Assembly (NCBI RefSeq): GCF_905404315.1
Contig: NC_066294.1
Span: 10,689,501-10,753,500 of the forward strand
DNA: 64,000 nucleotides
Direction of reading: 5' to 3'
Source: Leptidea sinapis
Taxonomy: Eukaryota > Arthropoda > Insecta > Lepidoptera > Pieridae
Shown: piece after piece, positions 42,951 to 53,349 of the stretch
Numbering within the stretch: the first letter of the stretch is position 1
Layout of the letters: every line of letters starts with the position of its first letter
The notes under the pieces: generated by a model
Databases searched by the model: none
Seen by the model: the letters and a program-made list of their open reading frames with translations, nothing else
Told to the model about the DNA's origin: nothing
Translations under genes and position numbers: made by a program

Positions 42951-44245
42951 CGAGGGGCGGTCAAAAAGTTCGCGGAATGGCGGGGTTGGCGGGGGTGAGG
43001 TCGCTCCTCCAGGTAGCCGCTACTTGAGTAACTCATAATTACTATATATGCCAATTTCTAGCCTAATTGGGTCATTAGCTTTCGAGTTACAAACGAGTGA
43101 ACAAGTAAATCGGGAACAAACTAGCCACTATGGAGAAAATTGAACATCGCGCCGTCGTAAAGTTCCTCACCAAACAAGGAAAAACGCCTCAAACTATTTT
43201 GCAAGAGATGTTAGCTGTTTACGGAGACTCTGCTCCTGGTAAAACCATGATTTACAAATGGCACGGCCTTTTCAAGCAAGGAAGGGAGTCAATTGAAGAT
43301 GATCCTCGACCTGGACGGCCCATTGAGGCCACTACGCCGGAAATCATTGAAAAAGTTGAAAAACTTGTATTGGAAGACGGAAGGTTGAAGAAGAAACAAC
43401 TTGCAGCATCAGTTGGAGTATCAGAAACCACAATTTTAAATATTCTTCATCAACATCTTGGCATGAGTAAAGTGTGTTCAAGGTGGGTCCCGAGAATGCT
43501 CACGCCGCTGCAAAAACGTGAGCGCGTCAACTGTTCCCGCGAGTATTTGGACCGCTGTGGAGAAGTTAGGGAAGAAATTATGGCCCGAATTGTAACCGGT
43601 GATGAAACTTGGGTTCACCACTATGAGCCTGAGTCAAAGCAGGAGTCGATGCAGTGGCACAAAAAAGGCACACCACCCCCAAAAAAATTTAAAGTGTCGC
43701 AATCGGCCGGAAAGATCATGGCGACTATTTTTTGGGATACTGAAGGTATTCTTTTGATCGATTATAAAGAACGTGGTGTTTCTATAACGGGAGAGTACTA
43801 CGCTTCCCTATTGGACCGATTAAAAGAAGCTATTAAAGAAAAAAGAAGAGGAAAACTGACAAAAGGTGTACTCCTTTTGCACGACAACGCGCCCGTTCAC
43901 ACGAGTCATGTTGCGACGGCTGCCATTCATCGATGCGGTTTTGAACAACTACGCCATCCACCCTACAGTCCAGACCTGGCCCCTAGCGATTTTTATTTAT
44001 TCCCAAAGATGAAGAAAGAGCTGCGTGGAAAAAAATTTAGAGACGATGATGAAGTCAAGTCGGCGATTTCGGCGTATTTTGACGCCCAAGACAAAACCTA
44101 TTTTTTCGACGGTATTAATAAGTTATATGCCAGATCCCAAAAATGTATTCGTGTTAAGGGGGAATATATTGAAAAGAAAAAATAACATAATGTATCATTT
44201 CATCTTTTTTCCCAGTCATTCCGCGAACTTTTTGACCTCCCCTCG
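42951..44245 (+). mobile_element. Mariner element, apparently intact (1295 bp)
   Basis: The 29-bp terminal inverted repeats, 42951-42979 and 44217-44245, start CGAGGGG and match at 28 of 29 positions. TA lies directly outside each end (42949-42950, 44246-44247). One uninterrupted transposase gene fills the centre. Length, ends and gene organisation are those of a complete mariner. With near-identical ends and an open frame it is the best candidate here for a recently active element. Confidence 0.96.
43130..44185 (+). CDS. Mariner transposase, DD34D, 351 residues
   Basis: Cuts and pastes the surrounding element at TA sites after binding its inverted repeats in the nucleus. The N-terminal half (about 1-110) is the paired-like double helix-turn-helix DNA-binding part (FLTKQGKTPQTILQEM, then DDPRPGRPIEATT, then LAASVGVSETTILNILH). 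The linker WVPRMLTPLQK (119-129) matches the family's WVPHxL motif with Arg for His. Catalytic residues are D158 (TGDETW), D252 (HDNAPVH) and D287 (YSPDLAPSDFYLF), the last two 34 residues apart. Length matches the usual ~345-350. The ATG at 43130 is chosen because it lies about 150 bp inside the left repeat, as usual, and gives the full N-terminus. No stop or frameshift. Subfamily not assigned with confidence. Confidence 0.95.
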   Translation: MEKIEHRAVVKFLTKQGKTPQTILQEMLAVYGDSAPGKTMIYKWHGLFKQGRESIEDDPRPGRPIEATTPEIIEKVEKLVLEDGRLKKKQLAASVGVSETTILNILHQHLGMSKVCSRWVPRMLTPLQKRERVNCSREYLDRCGEVREEIMARIVTGDETWVHHYEPESKQESMQWHKKGTPPPKKFKVSQSAGKIMATIFWDTEGILLIDYKERGVSITGEYYASLLDRLKEAIKEKRRGKLTKGVLLLHDNAPVHTSHVATAAIHRCGFEQLRHPPYSPDLAPSDFYLFPKMKKELRGKKFRDDDEVKSAISAYFDAQDKTYFFDGINKLYARSQKCIRVKGEYIEKKK

Positions 44246-44247
44246 TA

Positions 44248-46134
44248 TCAGCAAATGGGTTACTAATAATAATGTATAAACAAACTAAATGAAAACTCCT
44301 ACATAAAAGCAGAACACAAACTATAGTAACATCATCCACTTAAACAAAAATATTCATAAGAATGTTCATAAAATGAAAACTAATAGGCCAAACTATGTCA
44401 AACTTTAATGGGACCAAATGGCAAACATTCTACATCAAACTAAATAAAAATCACGAAAACTGGATCAGATGCTTTTCGATGTCGGTTAAAAACCAACATT
44501 ATAATAATAATAAAGGTAATACCTAGTTAATTTATCCATAAAGTGGATGACTAAATATTCTGATTCACCCAATCTCTGCAGAAAGGCTATGTGTTTCAAC
44601 TAAATCTAACAGGGTCGCAGTATTCACCTAAGTAAGATTAACAGCTAGAGACATCGGAGAAGTAATTACAGGCATTATTGCCAATCGATAAGGATCTCAG
44701 CCAGATTTAGTACTGTAACTAAGAAGGGATTTCATATGCCGACCATTTTAATAAAGCCTTTCGACTTTAGAGATATCTTCGACGTACTGGATCAGCGAAC
44801 AATGGTGCTATTTAAATAAGTTAGGCTATTAAATGACAGCTATATTAATCGATTTTTGAAGCGAAGTTAAAATTCTTTTTGTTTCCAAAGTTTAAAAAGT
44901 TAAATTTATGATTTGTACTTTCATTTCTTATTTTGTTTTTATTGTAGAGATAGTATTAGATCTATTTCAATTTCTATTCAATTTCTTTCTATCTATCTTA
45001 TACAATTGTATCTATTTCAGAAGGCTCTTCATGAAGCACTTCAAAATATGTCCCATGAAGATACAGAAAAATTACTAATAGTGTTAAAATAAACATTATC
45101 TATATATTATTTGTATTCGTTAATAGTCATTACTTTGAAGGCGTTGTTTGCTTATATATTTAACCTGTAGATTAATTAATACCTTTTATTTAATTAAGTT
45201 TCTCTTTTTGTGATTATTTAGTTTGTAATATAAGCTCTTTACGCCTGAAACACAGGTTTACCTAGGTCAGGTACAGTGCTAACTAGCTTTTAAGTAAGAC
45301 TTGTATGTTTATTCTTATTTTGTATTTTAATGATCTCTTAACAAATAAACTGAAATTATTTAACAGTAGTAATTAGGGAGTATTTTTTGGAATTACAAAA
45401 AATACCATAATTGTCCTGTACTTTAGAACTACTAATTGTAACATAAGATTAAGAAAATTGTATTGTTTATGATGTGGTGTGCTTAATAAATAAATAAAGT
45501 TTGAATGATCAGTTATTGAGATAAACCACGTGTTACAGAATAATTAAGCATTTAATATTTATGTCATTTTATAATCAAATTAAAAAATGCAGGAGCTTGT
45601 TTTTTCGTTTTTTTTTTAATTTGATTTCAATACTTACCTCATAATAATATCTTGATAAACTGACGTAATACTGGGATTGGTAAATTATTTTTATTTCACT
45701 AAAATGAAGATCAGTTTCAAATATTCTATGACATAATTAAATATAAAATGAAACAACAATCTCAAATTGTTATGGCAAAATGAGATTAAATAACTGGAAC
45801 CATTGGTAAAAGATAGCGTAAACTAAACATTAGAAAATCAAAAACTGCGTACGAAGGCAAAAGAATTAGGAAGCCAAAAAATAACACTTCATTTCGTATT
45901 GCAAAGCACAACAAAAACATTCCTTGATTCAGCTGATCACTGAGTAAATCGACCAAACCCTCTATCTAACAATAAAAAAAACCACTCTAGTCGCATGTCG
46001 TGTCGTTTGCACACTCTGTTTTATTAAAATATGCTTATTAGTTTACTCTTAAATTAAAATTAGAAAAATAAATTAAATAAAACGCATTTAAAGGATTAAA
46101 ACGCGTGTCAATTGTAACTCTGTTTTTGAAATCT
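44248..46134. other. No gene seen
   Basis: Nearly 1.9 kb of AT-rich DNA with no domain-bearing frame. A TTAATAAATAAATAAAGTTTG run at 45484 could be a retroposon tail but has no visible body. Confidence 0.5.
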
Positions 46135-46200
46135 TCAGTCACCCTGAAAACGAGATCTGGAATGGTCTTGAAACGTCGGGTTAACTAAAATAAAATAAAA
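46135..46200 (+). repeat. Penelope-like tail motif
   Basis: CACCCTGAAAACGAGATC, GGTCTTGAAACGTCGGGTTA and then AAATAAAATAAAATT resemble the hairpin at 208-282 and the ends of Penelope-like retroelements. A fragment only. Confidence 0.4.
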
Positions 46201-46373
46201 TTGTTTTTTTTACTATGAAAACTTCCAACTGCAGCAATGATGCTTTACAAGGCTGACGTTACACTTTCTGATTGGTGTTCGCTGTCACGTGACTTTCTAA
46301 AAATATGAATAATCTTTAAATTTTATAAGAAATAGATCTGTTTTTCCTTATCTATATTTCTTTATTAATAATT

Positions 46374-46812
46374 AAAGGCATAAAAGGCATTTATTTTCTC
46401 AAAATTGATTCCTTTAGAATTCTTTTTGATGTCATTTCTTATACTACTAGATACTACTACCGCTTCGGAAACAAATGGCGCTCTGAGAGAGAAGAAGGGG
46501 CGCAAGAAACTCTCCCAGCATTCTTTTTTTTTGCGCTCTTTTCAATAAAAATATACAATATTGTACAGTTGCTATAAAATAATCACAATCTAGTCCCAGG
46601 CTGTCCGATCATTTAGATATTCAGCAGTGGAGTAATAGGATTTACGACAGAGCCATTTTTTTATAAAACATTTAAATTTATTTATAGACAATGCCTGAAC
46701 AGTGGCTGGGACTTTATTGTAGAAGTGTATACATTTACCCTTAAAGCTATTATGTATCTTATGAAGCCTACTAGAATTAGTTACAAGCAATCCCTTATTT
46801 CTAGTGTTATAA
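46374..46812 (-). pseudogene. J2 LINE, 5'-truncated
   Basis: Nearly identical to the J2 copy at 8.54-9.0 kb. The frame at 46590-46790 reads LHKIHNSFKGKCIHFYNKVP, then SINKFKCFIKKWLCRKSYYS, then TAEYLNDRTAWD, keeping the Trp that is a stop in the other copy. It ends exactly where the Penelope-like inverted repeat begins (46813). Confidence 0.87.
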
Positions 46813-47837
46813 ATGAGTATGAGTTATTGATGTGTCATGTTTTATGATAATATTAATTTTTATGATTATATAAGGCTTAAATTATTAAAACTTTTGTGAG
46901 ATATTATTCACTTATTTATTAATACGGCTTTACTCACGTTTCATCAGTCTGGGTACCGACTAGTTTCGGACCATTTGGAGGTCCTTCATCAGGGTGAGTT
47001 TGGTGGCTTCGCGATAACGTCCCGTCTCTTACTGCGGACTTGTGCTCGTAGTGCACGGCTGGACAGGGCGGGGGGCGCCGGTGGTGATGACGAGCACGAT
47101 ATCACTGACACTGTGTCACTATTAGTGTCCTCGGGTGCACAAACTTTTACCCTATCCAATACTTTCACCTTATCGAACCCAATATAATGTGACGTGTCGT
47201 AGTTCAGGGTATGCTCTGGCACGGCTGAATGCCCTCTTACGTACACTGCGGATGTGCTCGGTGAGTCTGGTATTATGTTGCGTCCCGTTTCACCAATGTA
47301 GCTTTTGCCGCACTCGTATGGAATTTCGTAGACGCCAGGGCTGTCCAGGGGGTCTCGATCCTTAGCAGATCGTAGAAGACTTACAATCTGCGTCAGGGGG
47401 CGGAAAATCGTCCTAATCATATGTGTACGGCGTAACAGGTGTCCATTTTGATATCGCAAAAAGATCAATAATGCCGATGATCACATAGTGGACAGTTTGA
47501 GTGCATTTTGTACACCCATGGACACCAATAGTGACACAGTGTCAGTGATATCGTGCTCGTCATCACCACCGGCGCATCCCGCCCTGTCCAGCCGCGCACT
47601 ACAAGCCCAAGTCCGCAGTAAGAGACGAGACGTTATCGCGAACCCACCACACTCACCCTGATGAAGTACCTCAAAATGGTCTGAAACTAGTCGGTACCCA
47701 AACTGATAAAACGTGAGTAAAGCCGTATTAATAAATAAGTGAATAATATCTCACAAAAGTTTTAATAATTTAAGCCTTATATAATCATAAAAATTAATAT
47801 TATCATAAAACATGACACATCAATAACTCATACTCAT
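46813..47837. mobile_element. Penelope-like element in inverted-repeat arrangement
   Basis: Left arm (about 46813-47150) and right arm (about 47495-47837) are inverted copies. Both outer ends read inward as ATGAGTATGAGTTATTGATG, both contain ACTAGTCGGTACCC or its complement, and both encode the same C-terminal peptide (SDTVSVISCSSSPPA, then SSRAL and QVRSKRRDVIA) on opposite strands. The left arm continues inward into a GIY-YIG domain on the minus strand. Penelope-like elements are known for inverted or partly duplicated terminal sequences, which fits. Two 5'-truncated copies head to head is the simplest reading. Confidence 0.75.
46989..47468 (-). pseudogene. Penelope-like GIY-YIG endonuclease region
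   Basis: Minus-strand frame with RTHMIRTIFRPLTQIVSLL, then KDRDPLDSPGVYEIPYECGK, SYIGETGRNI and AVPEHTLNYDTSHYIGFDKV. GVY-x9-YIG plus ETGRN is the core of the GIY-YIG nuclease at the C-terminus of Penelope-like retroelement proteins, which nicks target DNA. Between GRNI and AVPEH the displayed frame is nonsense, while the next frame gives TRLTEHIRSVRKRAFS, the expected helix with EHIR. Two compensating small indels have therefore shifted ~18 codons, and the enzyme is inactive. The reverse transcriptase part is missing. Confidence 0.85.
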
Positions 47838-47840
47838 ATC

Positions 47841-48710
47841 TTTATTAAGGTTGTAATGTCTCTATCTATCTATAAAACATTAGGTGTGTAAGCGTGAATA
47901 AATAAACGTCCCCAGTATGGCACATACGATAAACATTATTCATATTTCAGGTTGATCCGACAGACCGAGAAGCACTTTCGAAGGTTTTTCCAAGCCATTG
48001 GGATCAACACTCGACAAGCGAGAACGTGACGTGTGAAAAACATCCCTCTTTACTGACAATCTGCATAACTTTATTAGTTCAATAACAGATTCTAAAATTG
48101 AAAAGGGATAGTAAAGCTGACATGACAATTTTATTTTTTAGCATTAGAGCGCTTTCACACTACGCCCGATGATCCGGTTTTTGGAGTTTACTTCTTAAGA
48201 ATCGATTTTTATATAACGCGCCCGGTATGAGAAAAATATGGAGAATAAAACCTACTCATCAAATGGCATAGTAACGTTTTTAGTGAGCATTATTTCTAGC
48301 GCATTATTCACTTTCTTATATTTTAAAGCTTTATTATATTATTGTAATTGATTCATTATTATACTTTCATAAAGTTAAGTGAAAATTCTATAAATTATGG
48401 GAGAAAGTGGTGTAAATAATAGTGCTAAAATCTGATAAGCACGTGGGTACTAAGTAAGTTATAATTCATACATTAATATGACATGTATGGTATGTATAAA
48501 CATGTGTTCTTTGTATTTATTAAATATTGAATTATCAATATAGTTCATACAAATTTATATGAGCTATGCACATAATTAAATGTTTAATTTTATATGGAGA
48601 GTAAAATGCGCGTTTTAATTTCGTTACCGTTTATATTAAATACATATATATCTATGCTACAGTCTCTAACAATGTCATTATAATACTTGCATGTAAGGAC
48701 ATGAATTAGT
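47841..48710. other. No gene seen
   Basis: AT-rich; frames at 47940-48128 and 48590-48905 (minus) show no domain, and the latter overlaps a foldback. Confidence 0.5.
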
Positions 48711-48850
48711 GTCCGTGAAAACACGGTCCGAAGTAGTCGTAGAACTATTTCTACGGTTGACGGAAAGAAATCGGATGGCGGAAGCCGGATCTTGTGCATA
48801 AACTACTATACAAATAGTTCTTCGATTACTTCGGACCTTGTTTTCACGGG
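48711..48850. repeat. 140-bp foldback with ~40-bp arms
   Basis: GTCCGTGAAAACACGGTCCG with the following AAGTAGTCGTAGAACTATTT is inverted as AAATAGTTCTTCGATTACTT followed by CGGACCTTGTTTTCACGGG, with only a few mismatches. The ~60-bp centre is less AT-rich (ACGGTTGACGGAAAGAAATC). A MITE-like unit directly upstream of a J1 3' end. Confidence 0.65.
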
Positions 48851-48872
48851 TACGGATCGGATTAGGATCAGA

Positions 48873-49672
48873 CGTAGATGGTGTTGAGTGATCACCGCCG
48901 ACCACACCAGAGGAATCATAAGAGCGTTGCCGGCCCTTAAGAAAGGTGTACGCGCAATTTTTGAAGGTAACTATGTCCTATCGTTCCGGAAACACCATCG
49001 CACAAGGAAGCTCATTCCACAGCTTTGTAGTGCGAGAAAGAAAGCTCCTTGAAAACCGCACTGTGGAGGACCGCCACACATCCAGGTGGTGGGGATGATA
49101 TCCTAATTTGTGGCGTGTCGTGCGAAGGTGGAATTCGGCGGCAGGAATCAGGTGAAACAGCTCTTCGGAACACTCCCCGTGATAAGCGCGGTAGAAGACA
49201 CACAGTGAAGCGACGTCTCTGCGCAACGCCAAGTGATCCAGCCGTTCGCAGAGCACTGGGTCCCCGACAATTCGAGCTGCTCTGCGTTGCACGCGGTCAA
49301 ATGGATCGAGCTGATACTGGGGTGCGCCAGACCAGAGATGATAGCAATACTCCATGTGTGGCCGGACCTGCGCTTTGTAGAGCGCTAGAATGTGGGCCGG
49401 CTTGAAGTATTGCCGTGCTCTATTGATGACGCCCAGCTTCTTCGAAGCCAATTTGGCTTTGCCCTCCAGATGGCCTCGAAATTGGCAATCGCTCGAGATT
49501 TCGAAACCCAGTATTCCGATACTAGACGAGGCTTTAAGGGAAGTGTTGTCGAAGAGCGGTGATACGACAAATGGGGTTTTTTTAGTGGTAAACGCGTAAA
49601 CTTGAGTCTTCTGGGGGTTAAATTGGACAAGGTTCAATTTACCCCATTCCGCGATATTATGTGTTCTCTCTC
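48873..49672 (-). pseudogene. J1 LINE, 5'-truncated, long intact frame
   Basis: The 239-residue frame (48978-49697, minus) covers EWGKLNLVQFNPQKTQVYAF, SPLFDNTSLKASSSIGILGF, MEYCYHLWSGAPQYQLDPFD, RVQRRAARIVGDPVLCERLD and KLWNELPCA, where a 2-bp change shifts it out of frame near MVFPER. The C-terminal codons and UTR follow to about 48873. This is the region after motif C of the reverse transcriptase. The truncation point at about 49672 runs straight into a perfect hairpin. Confidence 0.88.
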
Positions 49673-49710
49673 TCTCCATATTGTATGTAGAATACATACA
49701 ATATGGAGAG
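49672..49710. repeat. Perfect 18-bp hairpin at a LINE truncation point
   Basis: CTCTCCATATTGTATGTA, a 3-nt GAA loop, then its exact reverse complement. It is followed by a second small hairpin (CCCCAAT ... ATTGGGG, 49714-49741) and by a GTGTTCTATCTTTCT near-copy of the GTGTTCTCTCTCTCT just before the stem. Confidence 0.85.
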
Positions 49711-50011
49711 TTACCCCAATGTGTTCTATCTTTCTATTGGGGTGTGGTCAATCAAAGCAAAACATATCAGACTACTTTTCATACAGTTATAGTGATTACA
49801 AAGAAAATATTAAATACTTTTTCATATTATTAACATTGCCTCAAAGAAGTTTACACTCCTCTCGTGTGGTCTTAAGTATACTCCGTTATTTTTTACGTGA
49901 AAGATGAAGATTAATGAGAGAACGGTCACCTAATGGTAAGGGAAAAGGAATGAGAATCGCATAAGTGAGTTTTCTTATTTTCCTTTAAGTTTTCTGGGGC
50001 TTTAATTGAAC
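49711..50011. other. No gene seen
   Basis: AT-rich flank between two J1 fragments. Confidence 0.5.
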
Positions 50012-50475
50012 CGTGTTTTTTTTTCTTTTGAGAAGCAACCATGGATAACAACCTGTATACTGCTCCCAGTGAAGAAGCTAGGATTTTTTTTTGCAGCTAG
50101 TGATTCTGAGCGGCACTACATTTGCGCACGTCACCTTGAGACATAAGATGTAAAGTCTTATTTGCCCAGTAAATTCACTAGCAATCGCGCCCTTCAGACC
50201 GAAACAAAGTAATGTTTCAAATTACTGCTTCACAGTAGAAATAGGCGCCGTTGTGTTACCCATAGGAACTTCCCACTGCAAATGCTCTCGGAAAGTCGAT
50301 TGTTGGGAGTTTCGAGAAAAGCGCCTTGTGCCATACTCGATTAAAGGCTTTCATTACATCATTTATAGACTAACAATCAAGACTTTTCCCATGTTTTCAA
50401 TAGCTACCGCCCATCTTTATCTCAAGTACGCTAGAAGATCGCCAGATTGAACATTGCGAGAGGCGACTGGTCTAT
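50012..50475 (-). pseudogene. J1 reverse transcriptase fragment split by SINE-A
   Basis: 50035-50098 and 50280-50475 correspond to consecutive parts of J1 between motifs A and B (compare 40.20-40.44 kb): GTATACTGCTCCCAGTGAAG, then GCTCTCGGAAAGTCGATTGT, GCGCCTTGTGCCATACTCGA and GCCCATCTTTATCTCAAGT. Diverged, with stops; an old J1 copy. Confidence 0.7.
50099..50279 (-). repeat. SINE-A nested in J1
   Basis: Minus-strand SINE-A lacking its 3' end and ~30 bp near the 5' end; it contains GATTCTGAGCGGCACTACA, ACCTTGAGACATAAGATGT, CTTCAGACCGAAAC and ATAGGCGCCGTTGTG. The surrounding J1 sequence resumes on both sides. Confidence 0.8.
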
Positions 50476-51240
50476 ACTAAATGTTATACGTATATTGTTA
50501 TTTATCAGTTATTTTTTTAGTGTAACTTTCTATGAATTTAGGTTTCAAACTTGAAACTTGAAAAACTTGAAAAACATGCACCTATATCAAAACTTTCTCT
50601 AAGACGACAGAACTCTGACTTAGAAGTCAGGAATTGAAAGTCATTACGAAAATACTTGAAACGAACTATGAAAAGTTGCAAAATATACACAGGAGTGATC
50701 CGAATATCGTATCGTCTTTTCTACCACTAGAATCCACTTTTCATTAATTTCTAATACACCAAGTATACTTAAATTAAAAGTAACGGAAATCTTCTTTTAG
50801 ATTTTTAAATCAATACAATACAAAACAGCGAATAAAATAAATTGCAATTACCTTATTTTCTCGTTAAAATTAAGAGCCAGAGATCAAAGTTTCTTGCAGA
50901 AATATTTATTGGCAGTTAATAATTTGTTTCAATTTATTTGTATCAGTATCGCTGTTGTTGGTAATAGGATTGTCTGTTTTGTTTTTTATTGGATACTTTG
51001 GAGTATCCTTTAATAGTTCCTTTGTTATGGCAAGTTCCAAGCTATTAGTATTTTTCTTGCCATTTTATTGTTGTTCAATATTATTTTATTATAATTGATA
51101 AGTCGTTAAGTTTAACATCACTTCTTTATTGAGAAAAATATTCGTTGAAGTAATATATTGTGAATACAGATCAATACATATCTCACATCTACACTTTATT
51201 TTATTTAAGATAGTAGTAAAATATATCTGTTAACAATTTG
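50476..51240. other. No gene seen
   Basis: AT-rich; nothing recognised. Confidence 0.5.
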
Positions 51241-51400
51241 TTATATTTTAAAAAGAGATAGCCCTCACTTCTAGAATAAATACACAAATAAAATTTGAAA
51301 ACAAAATTTTATGAACGATGCGGGACTCGAATCCACGACCTCGCCTACCGTGCTAGAGCTCTAACCAATTGAGCTAACCGTTCGAGTGACGTATCGTCAT
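51241..51400 (-). repeat. tRL repeat with tRNA-like cloverleaf (51313-51383)
   Basis: On the minus strand: acceptor GAACGGT/ATCGTTC (one G-T pair), D-arm GCTC-AATTGGTTA-GAGC, anticodon arm CTAGC-ACGGTAG-GCGAG (one mismatch) and T-arm with TTCGAGT. Then comes the family tail ATAAAATTTTGTTTTCAAAT, with TAGAAGTGAGGGCTATC. A strong A-box (TAGCTCAATTGG) and B-box (GGATTCGAGTCCC) are present. Confidence 0.75.
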
Positions 51401-52175
51401 AAAGCTAAAGGAAAAAATAATTGTGTTAATATTTCAAGCAAAGGTGGCGTAGGCGTGGCTATGTACACCAAACCGCTGGCACTCGTCACTTTGACGATAG
51501 CCAGCGGCCCGCAAATTAATATTATAATACAAGTCACACACCTAGTTAGAAGCTGACGAGAGAGTCCTCATCCTGTAATCATTTCACGCCACTGACACAC
51601 ACACACACATTGCACAACATACATTCACACATAACCAGACATATACATACATACAAGCATACATTAAATTCAATCATTCTTGTATTATAACATAGTTAAA
51701 TTTTAAGTTTTGTAATATTAATGATAGAATTGTGAAATTCGACATGTAAAAAAGAAAATTGTTTTTATTTAGACAACTTTATTACATATTTTGCATGTCA
51801 ATTATTGACGAAACATATTTCATTATTAAAATATTAAATAACGTCTCAACTACAATGTTTCTTGCAAATAAAATATCATTTCATATCATCATCGCATCGA
51901 TTGCGAAGTCTTTTCAAACCTAATAGCTATATTATATATCTCCTCCCCATCCAGCCTGGCAAGCAGTCGGTCCAAGGTTTGATTCTCCTTCCGAGACGCC
52001 CCACACCTGTTACAACTTTGGCTTCCACGGCACCGTACAGCGTCGCTCGAAAACCACGCGGACACCCGAACCCGAGATATGAAAAAAAATGAACCGTGGA
52101 ATCTTACCACGATGCCCCGGGTTCGATCTCCACCCGCCACTTCACAATGAATTTTCCATTTTCGAATTCATTTGT
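51401..52175. other. No gene seen; CA-rich and tRNA-box-like patches
   Basis: 51590-51665 is rich in CACACA/ACATACA. 51950-52142 is less AT-rich and contains two B-box-like runs (GGTTTGATTCTCC and GGGTTCGATCTCC) that hint at degraded tRNA-derived repeats; the frames on either strand are not convincing. Confidence 0.4.
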
Positions 52176-52256
52176 ATTTTTTATTTATTTTATGAAAATA
52201 ATGGACGAGACGAGCAGGACGTTCAACTGATGGTAATTGATACGCCCTGCCCAGAG
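52176..52256 (-). repeat. SINE-A 3'-end fragment
   Basis: TTTTATGAAAATAATGGACG, AGACGAGCAGGACGTTCAAC and GATACGCCCTGCCC are the family's last ~70 bp. Confidence 0.85.
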
Positions 52257-52274
52257 AGTTAATCCTCCGGTGTT

Positions 52275-52691
52275 ATAAGTGAGCATTTGCTGCAGTGATC
52301 ACATACCTTCAAGTGACCATACCTCTGTAAAATAAACAATTCTTTTGCATGCGATAGTATTAAATTTTACAATAAATTACCAAAAAGTGTATCTGAATTA
52401 TCAATAAATATATTAAAATCTTTTATTAAACGCAAACTTTTGTCGAATGCTTATTACAGTATTGAAGATTACGTAAACGTTATTAAAATATAGAATTAAA
52501 TAGTATTATAGTTGTTTTTATGGATTATATGGTTCAGCCTTGTGTAGTTTGCATTTTTCAGTTTTGAAAATATGTTTAAACTTTTATGTAATTAATATGT
52601 ATGTATCTGAATTGTATTTTTTGTGATTGACGTTGACGAGCAGTCTTTTGATTTTATGTCAATAAAATATTTTGACTTTGACTTTGACCAG
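52275..52691 (+). pseudogene. CR1/Jockey-like LINE end with TTTGAC repeat tail
   Basis: The reading IKFYNKLPKSVSELSINILK, then SFIKRKLLSNAYYSIEDYVN is the last part of a LINE ORF2. After ~190 bp of UTR the element ends in tandem TTTGAC units, a 3' signature of several insect CR1/Jockey-like families. 5'-truncated at about 52275. Confidence 0.75.
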
Positions 52692-53240
52692 TACTAGTTT
52701 CTCCTTCCTTTCCATAAATAAATTGAACGTGCAAGACTGTAGGGCTTAATTTATGAGTATACACTCTTGAATGTCCCACCCGATTCCAAATGTTATTATT
52801 CATGACCTACCTAGATTTTTTATCTTTCTCGTTCATTATCAATATCGAATACAAAATCAACAATTTTGTCTTTACTTCCTAGCTGCTGTGGCATTTTTTA
52901 TGCTTCCATTATCTTGCGGGTAAACCTCGCTTCCTTCTTTTGTTGCCTGTAAACCTACTACTGCAGTATAGTTTTTGACCATATTTTAGTTCCTTTAATC
53001 GAATGCCGTCTCTTTAGTGTGTCTATTTTTTGTTTTAGTTTTTTTTTATTGTTGCCATCAAACTCCTTTCCATTGAGTAACATTATTTTGTTACTTTTTT
53101 GTGTGAAACTTAGTAGTTGCCAAGATTTGGCAACTGTGTGTAAGGAGGGGCACTACGCAGGCATCGAATAGTTTTCGTTTAAAATTTATGTTTAATTCTC
53201 TTTTTTTCATAATATCCCTTAAACTTCACGTTTTTATACT
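52692..53240. other. No gene seen
   Basis: AT-rich; nothing recognised. Confidence 0.5.
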
Positions 53241-53344
53241 ACCAAATGGGAGGCTCCTTTGCACAGGAAGCCTGATAGATTATGGTAGCACAACGGCGAG
53301 TATTTCTGCCGTGAAGCAGTAATGTATAAATAGTACTGTGTTTC
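53241..53344 (+). repeat. SINE-A 5' fragment
   Basis: ACCAAATGGGAGGCTCC through TTTCTGCCGTGAAGCAGTAA to ACTGTGTTTC, ended abruptly by a Helitron 3' fragment. Confidence 0.8.
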
Positions 53345-53349
53345 ATATA

